Assembly (NCBI RefSeq): GCF_000789235.1
Contig: NZ_KN525716.1
Coordinates: forward strand, 1,881,169 to 1,945,168
Source of the DNA: Wocania ichthyoenteri Th78
GTDB lineage: Bacteria > Bacteroidota > Bacteroidia > Flavobacteriales > Flavobacteriaceae
Reading direction: 5' to 3'
Length of the DNA: 64,000 nucleotides
Shown: positions 43,280 through 50,953 of the stretch, in pieces
How the letters are laid out: the number at the start of each line of letters is the position of its first letter
Numbering within the stretch: the stretch's first letter is position 1
Made by a program: the position numbers and the translations under genes
The notes under the pieces: generated by a model
What the model saw: only the letters and a program-made list of their open reading frames with translations
Database searches by the model: none
What the model was told of the DNA's origin: nothing

Positions 43280-43771
43280 ATGAAAAAAAACGTTTTAATT
43301 GTTTTAGGGTCTCCAAATTCTCCCGAAGGAATATTAAGTGATATTTCTAAAAGTAGATTGAATTTTTGTGCAAGTGTGTATTCAAAAAACAATCTTGTGC
43401 TTTGTACCGGAGGTTGGGGTGATCACTTTAATACAGCCAATAAACCTCACGCTTATTATGCCAAAGCATATCTAATAAAAAAAGGTATTGTAGAAAAAGA
43501 TTTTTTAGATCATGCTATATCGTCAAACACTGTTGAAGACGCGGTAAAAATAAAGTCAATTATAGAAAAATTAAATGGTGTTAGTTTAACAATTATTACT
43601 TCAGATTATCACTTAAACAGAGTTAAACTCATTTTTAATGAAATTTTAAAACCGTTTAAATTAGATTTTGTTGGAGTTAAGTCTAACCTAGATAAAAAAG
43701 ACTATGACTTATTGGTAAATCATGAGAAAAAGGCCATAAAATCAATTTTAGAAAATGGATTATATTATTAA
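43280..43771 (+). CDS. YdcF/SanA-like DUF218 protein
   Basis: A 163-residue protein from ATG 43280 (a TTG five codons upstream would extend it). The DUF218 (ElyC/SanA/YdcF) fold is shown by V-L-I-V-L-G-S-P near the N-terminus, the T-G-G-W-G motif near residue 45, S-S-N-T-V-E-D-A near residue 83, and T-S-D-Y-H-L-N-R near residue 110, all characteristic positions. Unlike SanA or ElyC it lacks a membrane anchor, so it is a soluble member. The family binds nucleotides or supports envelope integrity, but no reaction is established. The spacing to the SPFH gene and the intervening terminator argue for separate transcription. Confidence 0.8.
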   Translation: MKKNVLIVLGSPNSPEGILSDISKSRLNFCASVYSKNNLVLCTGGWGDHFNTANKPHAYYAKAYLIKKGIVEKDFLDHAISSNTVEDAVKIKSIIEKLNGVSLTIITSDYHLNRVKLIFNEILKPFKLDFVGVKSNLDKKDYDLLVNHEKKAIKSILENGLYY

Positions 43772-43860
43772 ATGGTATTTAAATAGAATAGAACCTATTT
43801 AAAACAGTATTGATATAAATTAAAAGAAAGAAAAATTAGAATAAAATTCTTGTATTTATT

Positions 43861-44082
43861 CTAACTGTTAGATTTTTCTATATCATAGCCTTGGATGAGT
43901 TCTTTAAGGCTATCCCTATATTCTTCAAGAGTTTCCTTTTTTATTTTACCACTATCAAAACTTCCTTGAGGTAGTGTTCCTCTAGTCTCATCAAGGTATT
44001 TTTGAAGTTCTGGATATTGGTCTTCAATTATTCTTGTAAGTTTAGATATTTCGCCTATTATATCTGTTTTTATATGCTCCAT
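43861..44082 (-). CDS. Small uncharacterised protein
   Basis: A 73-residue, acidic, soluble, mostly helical protein with no signal or membrane segment. It begins M-E-H-I-K-T-D-I-I and ends D-I-E-K-S-N-S. I do not recognise a family. An A/T-only inverted repeat of 10 bp (43836-43845 and 43855-43864) overlaps its stop and might serve as a weak convergent terminator with the YdcF-like gene. Coding status is plausible because the frame uses Glu/Lys-rich, non-repetitive codons and is isolated from larger overlapping frames. Confidence 0.45.
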   Translation of the reverse strand: MEHIKTDIIGEISKLTRIIEDQYPELQKYLDETRGTLPQGSFDSGKIKKETLEEYRDSLKELIQGYDIEKSNS

Positions 44083-44149
44083 TATTGCTATAATTTAATA
44101 CCAAAATATAATAAATTTTATGCAACCATTGTCTTAAAGAACTGCTAAA

Positions 44150-45307
44150 CTATCTAAACGGATGCCTTTCCTCCCATTTTTTAATAGGATTCATATATTT
44201 TACAATACACTTTAAAACCGTATTAGCAATAAAATTATTAGTATGCTTTAAATATACGTGCATCGTGTTAGGTTTTGCTCCAATCGAATTTTTAATTTCC
44301 ATAGCGGTTCTGGCATATACAATAGTTTTAAAATTGTTTTCAATACCAAAAAAAGCCATATTAAATAACATGTTTAAATACATTTGATACTTTTGTTGTA
44401 AATCTTTATTATAACCTAAAAAATAAGTTTCTAAAACATCATTATTTAAAATTAGTGTATAAAAACCAATCAATTCTTCTTTTAAAAAGAAACCAAAAAC
44501 TTTAAACTTTTCGCCTAAACTGACTTTTAAATTATAAAAATGTGATTTATGTAATTTAAATGAATTGACTCCAGCATTGTCTGAAACCGTTTCATAAAGT
44601 TTAAAAATAGCCTCAGAATTATTCTTAATAAAATCTTCGCTTAATGCTTTACATTCTATATTTGATGCCTTTTTTCTTGCAGTTTTGTAGCGTCTTTTAT
44701 ATTTCTTGTTAAATGCAGAAACATAATTTTCTGCTGTTTTCCAAGTATCTAAAATAGAAAGCACCATGTTGGGTTGCACCTGTACTTTATATAAATTATT
44801 GGTGTTGAAGAACTCAGAATCCTCATGAATTGTGTCTGTTTCAAAATAATCTTTAAAAGCAATAATCCGTATCTTTTTATTGAACTTAAATTTAATTTCT
44901 GTTGTTAAGTCTTTTAGTGCTTTTTCAAGTTGTTTTAAATACTCTTTTTGCGATATGTGTTGGATATCAAAATAAATTCCATGTTGCCCCGTATGCATTA
45001 AGTTGCCAACAATTAGCGCATTCCCTTTTATAATTTTAGAGACTATTTGTTTTGCTGTTTGTTTTATAATGCTACTGGATGTTTTTCTAAATATATCATC
45101 TAAATACATTTCTACACGTTGTATAATGGCAATGCCAACTAATCTTTCAGCTTTAAAAACGCCTAAATAATACGATGTAATATTGTTGGGAGAAGATAAT
45201 TCGAGTCCTTCTAAAAAATCAGTTTTTAAAAAAATATCGTTGTTTGAAAGTGCATCCCAAGAATTTGGAAGTTTATTAACCGAATTATATATTTTATAGT
45301 GTATCAA
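44150..45307 (-). CDS. GNAT-fold acyltransferase-like protein
   Basis: A 385-residue cytoplasmic protein. The C-terminal half (about 215-370) looks like an acetyltransferase fold of the BioF2/Acetyltransf_6 kind: S-F-K-L-H-K-S-H-F-Y near 250, F-G-F-F-L-K-E-E-L-I-G-F-Y-T-L-I-L strand near 275, and G-Y-N-K-D-L-Q-Q-K-Y-Q-M-Y-L-N-M near 305. The N-terminal half contains another acyl-CoA-type strand pair (L-V-G-I-A-I-I-Q-R-V-E). Proteins of this layout include FemAB-like and cell-wall or lipid acyltransferases. The substrate is unknown. It follows the DUF1761 gene after a terminator and is probably monocistronic. Confidence 0.6.
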   Translation of the reverse strand: MIHYKIYNSVNKLPNSWDALSNNDIFLKTDFLEGLELSSPNNITSYYLGVFKAERLVGIAIIQRVEMYLDDIFRKTSSSIIKQTAKQIVSKIIKGNALIVGNLMHTGQHGIYFDIQHISQKEYLKQLEKALKDLTTEIKFKFNKKIRIIAFKDYFETDTIHEDSEFFNTNNLYKVQVQPNMVLSILDTWKTAENYVSAFNKKYKRRYKTARKKASNIECKALSEDFIKNNSEAIFKLYETVSDNAGVNSFKLHKSHFYNLKVSLGEKFKVFGFFLKEELIGFYTLILNNDVLETYFLGYNKDLQQKYQMYLNMLFNMAFFGIENNFKTIVYARTAMEIKNSIGAKPNTMHVYLKHTNNFIANTVLKCIVKYMNPIKKWEERHPFR

Positions 45308-45317
45308 TACAAAAGAA

Positions 45318-45346
45318 AAAGACCGAAGTTAAACACCTCAGTCTTT
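45318..45346 (-). terminator. Intrinsic terminator of the DUF1761 gene
   Basis: On the minus strand AAAGACTGA (45338-45346) pairs with TCGGTCTTT (45318-45326) with one G-U pair around an 11-base loop, followed by a T-rich run. It lies 24 bases past the DUF1761 stop at 45371. Confidence 0.6.
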
Positions 45347-45370
45347 ATTTATGTTAAAATTACAAATTTA

Positions 45371-45856
45371 TTATTTCCAACCGCAAACAATAGCTCCCAT
45401 CACGCCAAGTGTAACAATCCAATACCCACTATTTATAAATATATATTTAGCACTTTTACGCTCAAATAAAGCGTTAGTACCAATTATTGGCAGCGCTACA
45501 AATACACCAGCTAAAACACCGTGTAATGCGCCATGTTTATAGGTTCTAAAAGCATCACCATAATCAGCCATAAAAGCAGCATAAGATGGTAAAGCAGCAC
45601 TAGCGTCTCCTCCAACTAAGCTCAGCGCTCCGGTTTGATGAATACTCAGTTGCATCATAGTCATGGCTAGCAGAAAAGCAAAAACAAAGGCTAGGATAAA
45701 AATCTTTGCCATATTACCACCTTTAACTTGTTCGTCGGTCATACCAGCTGCTTGCATCCAAGCGTTGCCAAAAACTTTTGGGTTATACCAAATAAATCCG
45801 ACAACTAATGCCGAAACCGCTGCAACAAGAATTGCAGGGAAATTTAAAAATTCCAT
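45371..45856 (-). CDS. DUF1761 family membrane protein
   Basis: A 161-residue integral membrane protein with four hydrophobic helices, G-F-I-W-Y-N-P-K-V-F-G in the first loop, M-A-K-I-F-I-L-A-F-V-F near residue 50, and a tandem of Gly-rich helices near the C-terminus ending G-W-K. The F-I-W-Y-N-P motif after the first helix is the signature of DUF1761, a membrane family of unknown function. The loop near residue 75-100 is Ala/Gly-rich. It is followed by an intrinsic terminator and preceded by glnS, 77 bases away. Confidence 0.7.
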   Translation of the reverse strand: MEFLNFPAILVAAVSALVVGFIWYNPKVFGNAWMQAAGMTDEQVKGGNMAKIFILAFVFAFLLAMTMMQLSIHQTGALSLVGGDASAALPSYAAFMADYGDAFRTYKHGALHGVLAGVFVALPIIGTNALFERKSAKYIFINSGYWIVTLGVMGAIVCGWK

Positions 45857-45933
45857 AATAATTTAGTTTTAGTTAGAAGTTAAATATAACTAAAATTATT
45901 ATACTACTCTTACTTTTAACACTTTACAAATTA

Positions 45934-47940
45934 TTAAATTGATTGAGCCTCAGCGACTAACAATTCATTTTTATCTTCTAAGGCTTTAGCAATAAAGTCA
46001 TTTATATCCCCATTTCGTTCTAATCCATTTTTAAGTAAAACACCTAAAGTTAGCATTGCAGCAATACGAGTTCCTGCTTTTTTAACAGCAGTTCCAAATA
46101 AGGGTTCTAAATCTTCGTAAGATACATTTTTTGCTAAGTCTTGAATTTCGGCTTTAGCTTTTAACTGCTTTTCTTCTGGAAGATTGGTGTATTTTTTTCC
46201 GAGTTGCTGAATAACACTAATCGGTTTTCGCTGATTTCGTTGTTGTGGTTTAGGTTGATTTTGATTCACATTTTCTTTAGGCTTAACTTTCGCCCAAGAA
46301 TCTCGTAAACCAACCGTTTTGTTAAATACTAAATGATTTGACGTTGAATCGTCATCAACATTAAAATAGCCCAAACGTTGAAACTGAAACCTATCACCTA
46401 TTTTAGCTTCTTTTAAACTTGGCTCAACAAAAGCTTCAATAGTTTTTAACGAATTGGGATTGATAAAATCCATAAAACTTTTATCTTGATGACTATCTGG
46501 AGCTTCATCCATAAATAATCTGTCGTATTCTCTAACTTCAGCTTTTATAGCATGTTTTATAGACACCCAATGAAGTGTGCCTTTTATTCTTCGTTCTGTA
46601 TCTTCAGAATATGTACAATGTATTTCTGTAATATTTCCATTAACATCTTTTACAACACTTTCAGCTTTAATAATATATGCGTTTTTCAATCTAACTTCAC
46701 CACCTAATTTCAATCTAAAAAACTTATTACCAGCTTCTTCTTTAAAATCATCTTTTTCTATATACAACTCACGAGAAAACGGTACTTTTCTATAGCCTGT
46801 ACTTTCATCTTCTTGATTATTTTCTGCTTCTAACCACTCTGCTTTATCTTCAGGATAATTAGTAATAACTAACTTTACAGGGTTTAAAACCGCCATAACT
46901 CGTGGTGCAGTTTTGTTTAAATCTTCACGGATACAAAATTCTAAAAGAGATACATCAATAACATTATCGCGCTTTGCAACGCCAACGGTTTCAATAAATT
47001 TTCTAATGGCGTTTGGTGTATAACCGCGACGACGTAACCCTGAAATGGTAGGCATACGCGGATCGTCCCAACCCTTTACAATACCATCTTCCACCAATTG
47101 AAGCAACTTACGTTTACTCATTATAGTATAACTCAAATTCAAACGTGCAAATTCACGCTGTTTAGGAAGTTTAGGGTATTTATTTTTGCTATAACTATAC
47201 ACTTGTTCCTTAAACCAATTATAAAGCTCTCTATGAGGCTTAAATTCAAGTGAGCACAATGAGTGTGAAATTTGTTCAATATAATCGCTTTCGCCATGTG
47301 TCCAATCGTACATGGGGTAGATACACCAATCGTTAGCTGTTCTATGATGATGCTTCTTTAAAACACGGTACATAATGGGGTCTCTCATCAACATATTAAC
47401 ATGTTGCATATCAATTTTTGCTCTAAGAATGTGTGAACCTTCTTCAAATTCGCCATTTTTCATACGTTCGAAAAGGTCTAAGTTTTCAGCAATACTTCTG
47501 TTTCTATATGGCCCATCAACTCCTGGTTGGGTTGGTGTGCCTTTTTGTTCTGCCATAGCTTCACTAGATTGAGAATCTACATAAGCTTTTCCGTCTTTAA
47601 TAAGTAAAACTGCCCAATCATAAAGTTGTTGGAAATAATCTGAAGAATACAACTCATTAGCCCAAGTATAGCCCAACCATGCAATATCGCGTTTTATAGC
47701 GTCTACATATTCTTGCTCTTCTTTAGCTGGATTTGTATCATCAAAACGTAAGTTTACTGGCGCATTATATTTTTCGCCTAAACCAAAACTAATACCTATC
47801 GCTTTTGTATGACCAATATGTAAATAGCCATTGGGTTCTGGTGGGAAACGAAAACGTAACTCATTTTTCAACATGCCGTTAGCTAAATCTTCTTCTATGA
47901 TTTGCTCTAAAAAGTTAAGTGATTTTTTTTCTTCGGACAT
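45934..47940 (-). CDS. glnS: Glutaminyl-tRNA synthetase
   Basis: A 668-residue class I aminoacyl-tRNA synthetase that charges tRNA-Gln. I start at ATG 47940, because the 21-codon extension to 48003 is not conserved-looking and would take in divergent promoter elements. The HIGH motif is L-H-I-G-H (40-44), the KMSKS equivalent is I-M-S-K-R-K near residue 270, and C-terminal beta-barrel domains follow. It is about 110 residues longer than the E. coli enzyme; the extra C-terminal piece after residue about 550 begins with a Gln/Pro/Asn-rich linker and ends in a helical domain. Presence of glnS next to gltX suggests direct charging of glutamine. Confidence 0.95.
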   Translation of the reverse strand: MSEEKKSLNFLEQIIEEDLANGMLKNELRFRFPPEPNGYLHIGHTKAIGISFGLGEKYNAPVNLRFDDTNPAKEEQEYVDAIKRDIAWLGYTWANELYSSDYFQQLYDWAVLLIKDGKAYVDSQSSEAMAEQKGTPTQPGVDGPYRNRSIAENLDLFERMKNGEFEEGSHILRAKIDMQHVNMLMRDPIMYRVLKKHHHRTANDWCIYPMYDWTHGESDYIEQISHSLCSLEFKPHRELYNWFKEQVYSYSKNKYPKLPKQREFARLNLSYTIMSKRKLLQLVEDGIVKGWDDPRMPTISGLRRRGYTPNAIRKFIETVGVAKRDNVIDVSLLEFCIREDLNKTAPRVMAVLNPVKLVITNYPEDKAEWLEAENNQEDESTGYRKVPFSRELYIEKDDFKEEAGNKFFRLKLGGEVRLKNAYIIKAESVVKDVNGNITEIHCTYSEDTERRIKGTLHWVSIKHAIKAEVREYDRLFMDEAPDSHQDKSFMDFINPNSLKTIEAFVEPSLKEAKIGDRFQFQRLGYFNVDDDSTSNHLVFNKTVGLRDSWAKVKPKENVNQNQPKPQQRNQRKPISVIQQLGKKYTNLPEEKQLKAKAEIQDLAKNVSYEDLEPLFGTAVKKAGTRIAAMLTLGVLLKNGLERNGDINDFIAKALEDKNELLVAEAQSI

Positions 47941-48000
47941 AAAATTAACAACTCTATTTACTAGCTTATAAAAACTAATAATATTAAACAAAATATTGTG

Positions 48001-48018
48001 CAAAATTAGGTAATTTTG
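48001..48018. promoter_or_regulatory. Back-to-back -7 elements of glnS and folB
   Basis: The segment CAAAATTAGGTAATTTTG contains TAATTTTG on the plus strand (48011-48018), facing folB, and the same octamer on the minus strand (48001-48008), facing glnS. The two are separated by only two bases, forming an inverted repeat. Confidence 0.5.
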
Positions 48019-48038
48019 ACGACTTAAAATGACGTATA

Positions 48039-48401
48039 ATGGGAATTATAAAAGTTGAAAATATTCGTGTATTCGCTTATCATGGTTGTTTGAAAGAAGA
48101 AACAAAAATAGGTAGTGATTATCGTGTAGATTTAGAGGTTAAAGCTAATTTACAAGAATCTGCAAAAACTGATAAATTAACAGATACGGTAGATTATGTG
48201 TTTTTAAACCGAATTATTAAAGAAGAAATGGAGAAACCTTCTCATTTACTCGAAGCCGTTGCAAAACGTATTTTAGATAGAATTTTTGCAGCAGATAAAT
48301 TAGTTGAAAAAGCCACCGTTTGGGTTAGTAAACTAAACCCTCCTATTGGTGGCGATGTTGCACGCGTAACGATAAAAATGACTGATAAGCGTAAAAAGTG
48401 A
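48039..48401 (+). CDS. folB: Dihydroneopterin aldolase
   Basis: A 120-residue enzyme of folate synthesis, cleaving 7,8-dihydroneopterin to 6-hydroxymethyl-dihydropterin. Visible positions are I-R-V-F-A-Y-H-G-C-L-K-E-E (the Y-H-G-C segment is the substrate-binding motif), Y-R-V-D-L-E-V-K, the V-D-Y-V-F-L-N strand with the catalytic tyrosine, and T-V-W-V-S-K-L-N-P-P-I. Length fits the FolB family. Its stop overlaps a -33 element of the downstream tRNA gene. Other folate genes are not visible in the window. Confidence 0.93.
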   Translation: MGIIKVENIRVFAYHGCLKEETKIGSDYRVDLEVKANLQESAKTDKLTDTVDYVFLNRIIKEEMEKPSHLLEAVAKRILDRIFAADKLVEKATVWVSKLNPPIGGDVARVTIKMTDKRKK

Positions 48402-48404
48402 TAT

Positions 48405-48439
48405 TTTGTAAGGAAAAGTGATATTTTTTTTTACATTTG
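48405..48439 (+). promoter_or_regulatory. Promoter of tRNA-Cys (-33 TTTG, -7 TACATTTG)
   Basis: TTTG (48405-48408) and TACATTTG (48432-48439) match the Bacteroidota -33 and -7 consensus, with a 23-base spacer. The tRNA starts 62 bases after the -7 element. Confidence 0.65.
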
Positions 48440-48501
48440 CAGCAAGTTTTTGATTCCCTCTTCAAGAATATTTATAGATACATTTAATAGTAAAAAATAA
48501 T

Positions 48502-48572
48502 GGCGTCGTGGCCGAGTGGCTAGGCAGAGGTCTGCAAAACCTTCTACAGCGGTTCGAATCCGCTCGACGCCT
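48502..48572 (+). tRNA. tRNA-Cys (GCA)
   Basis: A full cloverleaf is visible: acceptor GGCGTCG with CGACGCC, D-stem GCC/GGC, anticodon stem GAGGT/ACCTT with loop CTGCAAA (anticodon GCA at 48534-48536), a short variable region, T-stem AGCGG/CCGCT with loop TTCGAAT. The discriminator base after the acceptor is T (U73), as expected for tRNA-Cys. The CCA tail is not encoded. A hairpin terminator follows directly. Confidence 0.97.
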
Positions 48573-48574
48573 CT

Positions 48575-48605
48575 AAAACCTTCAAGTTACTCTTGAGGGT
48601 TTTTT
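48575..48605 (+). terminator. Intrinsic terminator of tRNA-Cys
   Basis: AAAACCTTCAAG (48575-48586) pairs with CTTGAGGGTTTT (48592-48603) with one G-U pair, and a T-run follows. Confidence 0.7.
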
Positions 48606-48692
48606 ATTGTAATCATTTACAAGAAATTATATTAAAGTAGAGAAAGCCCTCTAATAAACAGTTAGAATTTACTCGATGATTTAAAAAAGTTT

Positions 48693-49373
48693 TTAATTTA
48701 TAGAATTGATTTGTTCTAATTTTTCCTTTATTAATTTTTTTTCATCAGGAAAAAACCCTTGTACAAGTAGCAAAATTCCAAATCCTAAAATTACTAGAGC
48801 TACAATTTTTTTAGTCTTAAAAATAAGCCTGGGCGTTAATTTATTTTTTAATTTTTTTGCAATTACAATTTTAACCAAATCCACTAAAAAATAAACAATC
48901 AATATTGTAGATAGAAATACCACTACACCATCTTTAGATTCGGTTAAAGAATTTGCTAAAACTATAAAAGCAACCCAACCTAACAATACACCAATATTTA
49001 TAAAATTAAGTAAAAACCCTTTTAAAAATAGTTTACCGTATCCTTTTTTTATTTCAATTTTGTGATATTCTCTAACAATTTCGCGAAATGATTTTGAGGT
49101 TTTAACAAATGAAATGATGCCGTAGGTAACTAGCAAAACGCCTCCAAAAATTAAAAAACTGGGATCGTCTTTTACTTTTTCTAATAACCGGTTTGTGCTA
49201 TAAAAAGCAATAACAATAAATAGAATATCGGCAAGCATAACACCGCAATCGAAAATTAAAGCACTTTTAAATCCTTTTGTTGCGCTGGTTTCTAGAAGCA
49301 CAAAAAATACCGGGCCTATTGTAAAGGCTAATATAAAACCAAAAGGTATTGCTGCTAAAATATCATCAAACAT
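48693..49373 (-). CDS. LysE-type amino-acid/metabolite exporter
   Basis: A 226-residue membrane protein with six hydrophobic helices. The N-terminal F-G-F-I-L-A-F-T-I-G-P-V-F-F-V-L-L motif is the LysE superfamily signature (F-x-x-G-P near the first helix), followed by E-T-S-A-T-K-G-F-K-S-A-L. LysE-type carriers export amino acids or related compounds. The substrate cannot be read from the sequence. It is a single gene between a tRNA unit and a secreted head-GIN-like gene, and its start is 75 bases from the terminator at 49448-49473. Confidence 0.8.
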   Translation of the reverse strand: MFDDILAAIPFGFILAFTIGPVFFVLLETSATKGFKSALIFDCGVMLADILFIVIAFYSTNRLLEKVKDDPSFLIFGGVLLVTYGIISFVKTSKSFREIVREYHKIEIKKGYGKLFLKGFLLNFINIGVLLGWVAFIVLANSLTESKDGVVVFLSTILIVYFLVDLVKIVIAKKLKNKLTPRLIFKTKKIVALVILGFGILLLVQGFFPDEKKLIKEKLEQINSIN

Positions 49374-49447
49374 AATTGTGAGAAGCTTTACACAAAGTAA
49401 AGAAATATTTTATGATTATTAAATGCTTTACATACTATTTAAAAAAG

Positions 49448-49473
49448 AAAACCCACTGTAAACAGTGGGTTTT
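49448..49473 (-). terminator. Intrinsic terminator downstream of the DUF2807 gene
   Basis: AAAACCCACTGT (49448-49459) and ACAGTGGGTTTT (49462-49473) are exact complements around a 2-base loop, and the minus strand continues into a T-rich run, fitting termination of the gene ending at 49494. Confidence 0.85.
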
Positions 49474-49493
49474 AATTTAAATTTATATATTTT

Positions 49494-50168
49494 TTAATTC
49501 ATACGTTTTACACGACCACCAAATACTCTACTTTCATTTACATTTTCTGGATCTCCGTAAATAAAGGCATCACCTCCGGCTCTTATTTTAATATCGGCCA
49601 ATTTAGACGCATTTACATGAGCCTCACCTGCGGCTTTAATAGTAACTTCGGTTTTATCGGTTTTTAATTCTTCTCCTTTATAAACACCACCTGTTAGTAA
49701 TGATACTTTTTGGTTTTTCGATTTTCCAGATGTTGTAATTACACCACCTGTAACCGATTTTATATTAGTATAACTAACATTCAATTTAACGTCTATTTTG
49801 CCACCTTCTTGGGCTTTTAAATTTATCTCGAATTGTTTTATTTTATCTTTGGAGTGTACATGTGCGCCTTCGTTAACATCAATAACTTCAACACCGGTAT
49901 AATATAGTTTTACTTTAGTGTTATTACCATCAAAAATTTCTTCTAAATTCATTTTAATTTTTAGCTTTCCGTTTTTGTTATTCACAATAACATCATTGGC
50001 ATTATTTCCTGAAATAACCACTTTGTTTTCTTTAGATTTAATTAATTCTACTTCTATTAAATCGAAAACTTTAAGTTCTGAGAATTCACCAATTGATTTC
50101 TCTATTGGATTTTGAGCGATTGCTAATGTTGAAATAAAAATAGTGAGGATTGTTACTAAGCGTTTCAT
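49494..50168 (-). CDS. Secreted head-GIN/DUF2807 adhesin-like protein
   Basis: A 224-residue exported protein with a signal peptide (I-F-I-S-T-L-A-I-A-Q, cleaved after the alanine) and no lipobox. The mature part repeats strand-turn units (for example V-N-E-G-A-H-V-H-S-K, L-K-A-Q-E-G-G-K-I-D-V, T-G-G-V-I-T-T-S-G-K) typical of DUF2807 beta-helical proteins. It resembles the lipoprotein at 26806-27462 in pattern but not closely in sequence. Ligand and role unknown. It ends with a basic tail G-R-V-K-R-M-N. It seems to be a single-gene transcript. Confidence 0.72.
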   Translation of the reverse strand: MKRLVTILTIFISTLAIAQNPIEKSIGEFSELKVFDLIEVELIKSKENKVVISGNNANDVIVNNKNGKLKIKMNLEEIFDGNNTKVKLYYTGVEVIDVNEGAHVHSKDKIKQFEINLKAQEGGKIDVKLNVSYTNIKSVTGGVITTSGKSKNQKVSLLTGGVYKGEELKTDKTEVTIKAAGEAHVNASKLADIKIRAGGDAFIYGDPENVNESRVFGGRVKRMN

Positions 50169-50266
50169 TTGTTTTGATTTATTGTTTTTAACCTAACGCA
50201 AAACTATCAATAATTATTCCGTAGTTATTTTAATTATAAAAAATTTAATAATTATACATTTTATTT

Positions 50267-50569
50267 TTACTGTAAAACCAGTACCGCAGTTCCTGTAATT
50301 GAAACAAAAATTAAACCTGAAGTTGGCGAAGTTTCAACATCTAAGCTAATTCCTACTACCGCATTAGCTTTTAATTTTAAAGCATTATCTCTAAGTTTTT
50401 GAAAAGCTTCTTCTTTGACTTCGTTAATTTTAACCTCGTAAGATTCATAATATTTTTTCATATTAAAAGAAAAAGTAGCTTTTGGCATATTTACACTTAT
50501 TCCTGTGACTATACCTAAATAATCTTGAATTTTATACCCTTCTATTGAATTTGTTGTTGTAAGTATCAT
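50267..50569 (-). CDS. YbjQ-like heavy-metal-binding/DUF74 protein
   Basis: A 100-residue protein of the YbjQ (DUF74) family. The pattern I-L-T-T-T-N-S-I-E-G-Y-K-I-Q-D-Y-L-G-I-V-T-G at the N-terminus and A-N-A-V-V-G-I-S-L-D in the second half are the diagnostic positions, and its length is normal. Members form small pentameric beta barrels; a heavy-metal role has been suggested but is not established. The family has no reaction assigned. It is the last minus-strand gene before a repeat-containing gap. Confidence 0.85.
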   Translation of the reverse strand: MILTTTNSIEGYKIQDYLGIVTGISVNMPKATFSFNMKKYYESYEVKINEVKEEAFQKLRDNALKLKANAVVGISLDVETSPTSGLIFVSITGTAVLVLQ

Positions 50570-50953
50570 GGTTTATATATTTTTATACAGAATAAGTAGA
50601 TAATCCTTATAAAAAGTTACACAGGTAATTAATAAACAATTTATTTATGAGAAAAAAAAGACAAATTCGTTTAACGGCTGGTATAAAACATTAAAATGAT
50701 TTCATATCAATTGAATATTAAACGAAACTCTTTAAAAATAAACAGCTTTCTGATTTTAAAACTCAAAATAACAAATATGTACGTTAGGGATTGCAACCCT
50801 TCAACAAGCTCAAGGTAAACTCATCCTTTTTTTAAAAGATAAATTACAACTTTGTTTGGAACTAAAATTTAACAGATAGTCACGTCCTTTGTCATCGCTA
50901 TGACGTTAAAAAGATATAGCAGAAAGCCCGACCCCTTTCAAGGTAACGCTCAA
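50570..50953. repeat. 384-bp non-coding gap built from repeat fragments
   Basis: This gap holds no supported gene. It contains a diverged second copy of the palindromic repeat (50666-50726), one arm of a CTTGAGC-type repeat with the core AACAAGCTCAAGG (50803-50815), and a TGTCATCGCTATGACG hairpin fragment (50890-50905). It separates two minus-strand units (YbjQ-like gene and rnr), so it may act as a spacer where repeats accumulate. Confidence 0.6.
50666..50726. repeat. Palindromic repeat, copy 2
   Basis: The outer arms TTCGTTTAA (50666-50674) and TTAAACGAA (50718-50726) match; the internal sequence follows copy 1 closely (shared ATAAAACATTAAAA and GATTTCATATCA blocks) with several substitutions in both arms. 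No insertion element is present at this copy. Confidence 0.75.

Noticed and set aside
47940-48003. N-terminal extension of glnS
   Set aside because: It is not conserved-looking and runs toward the divergent promoter region.
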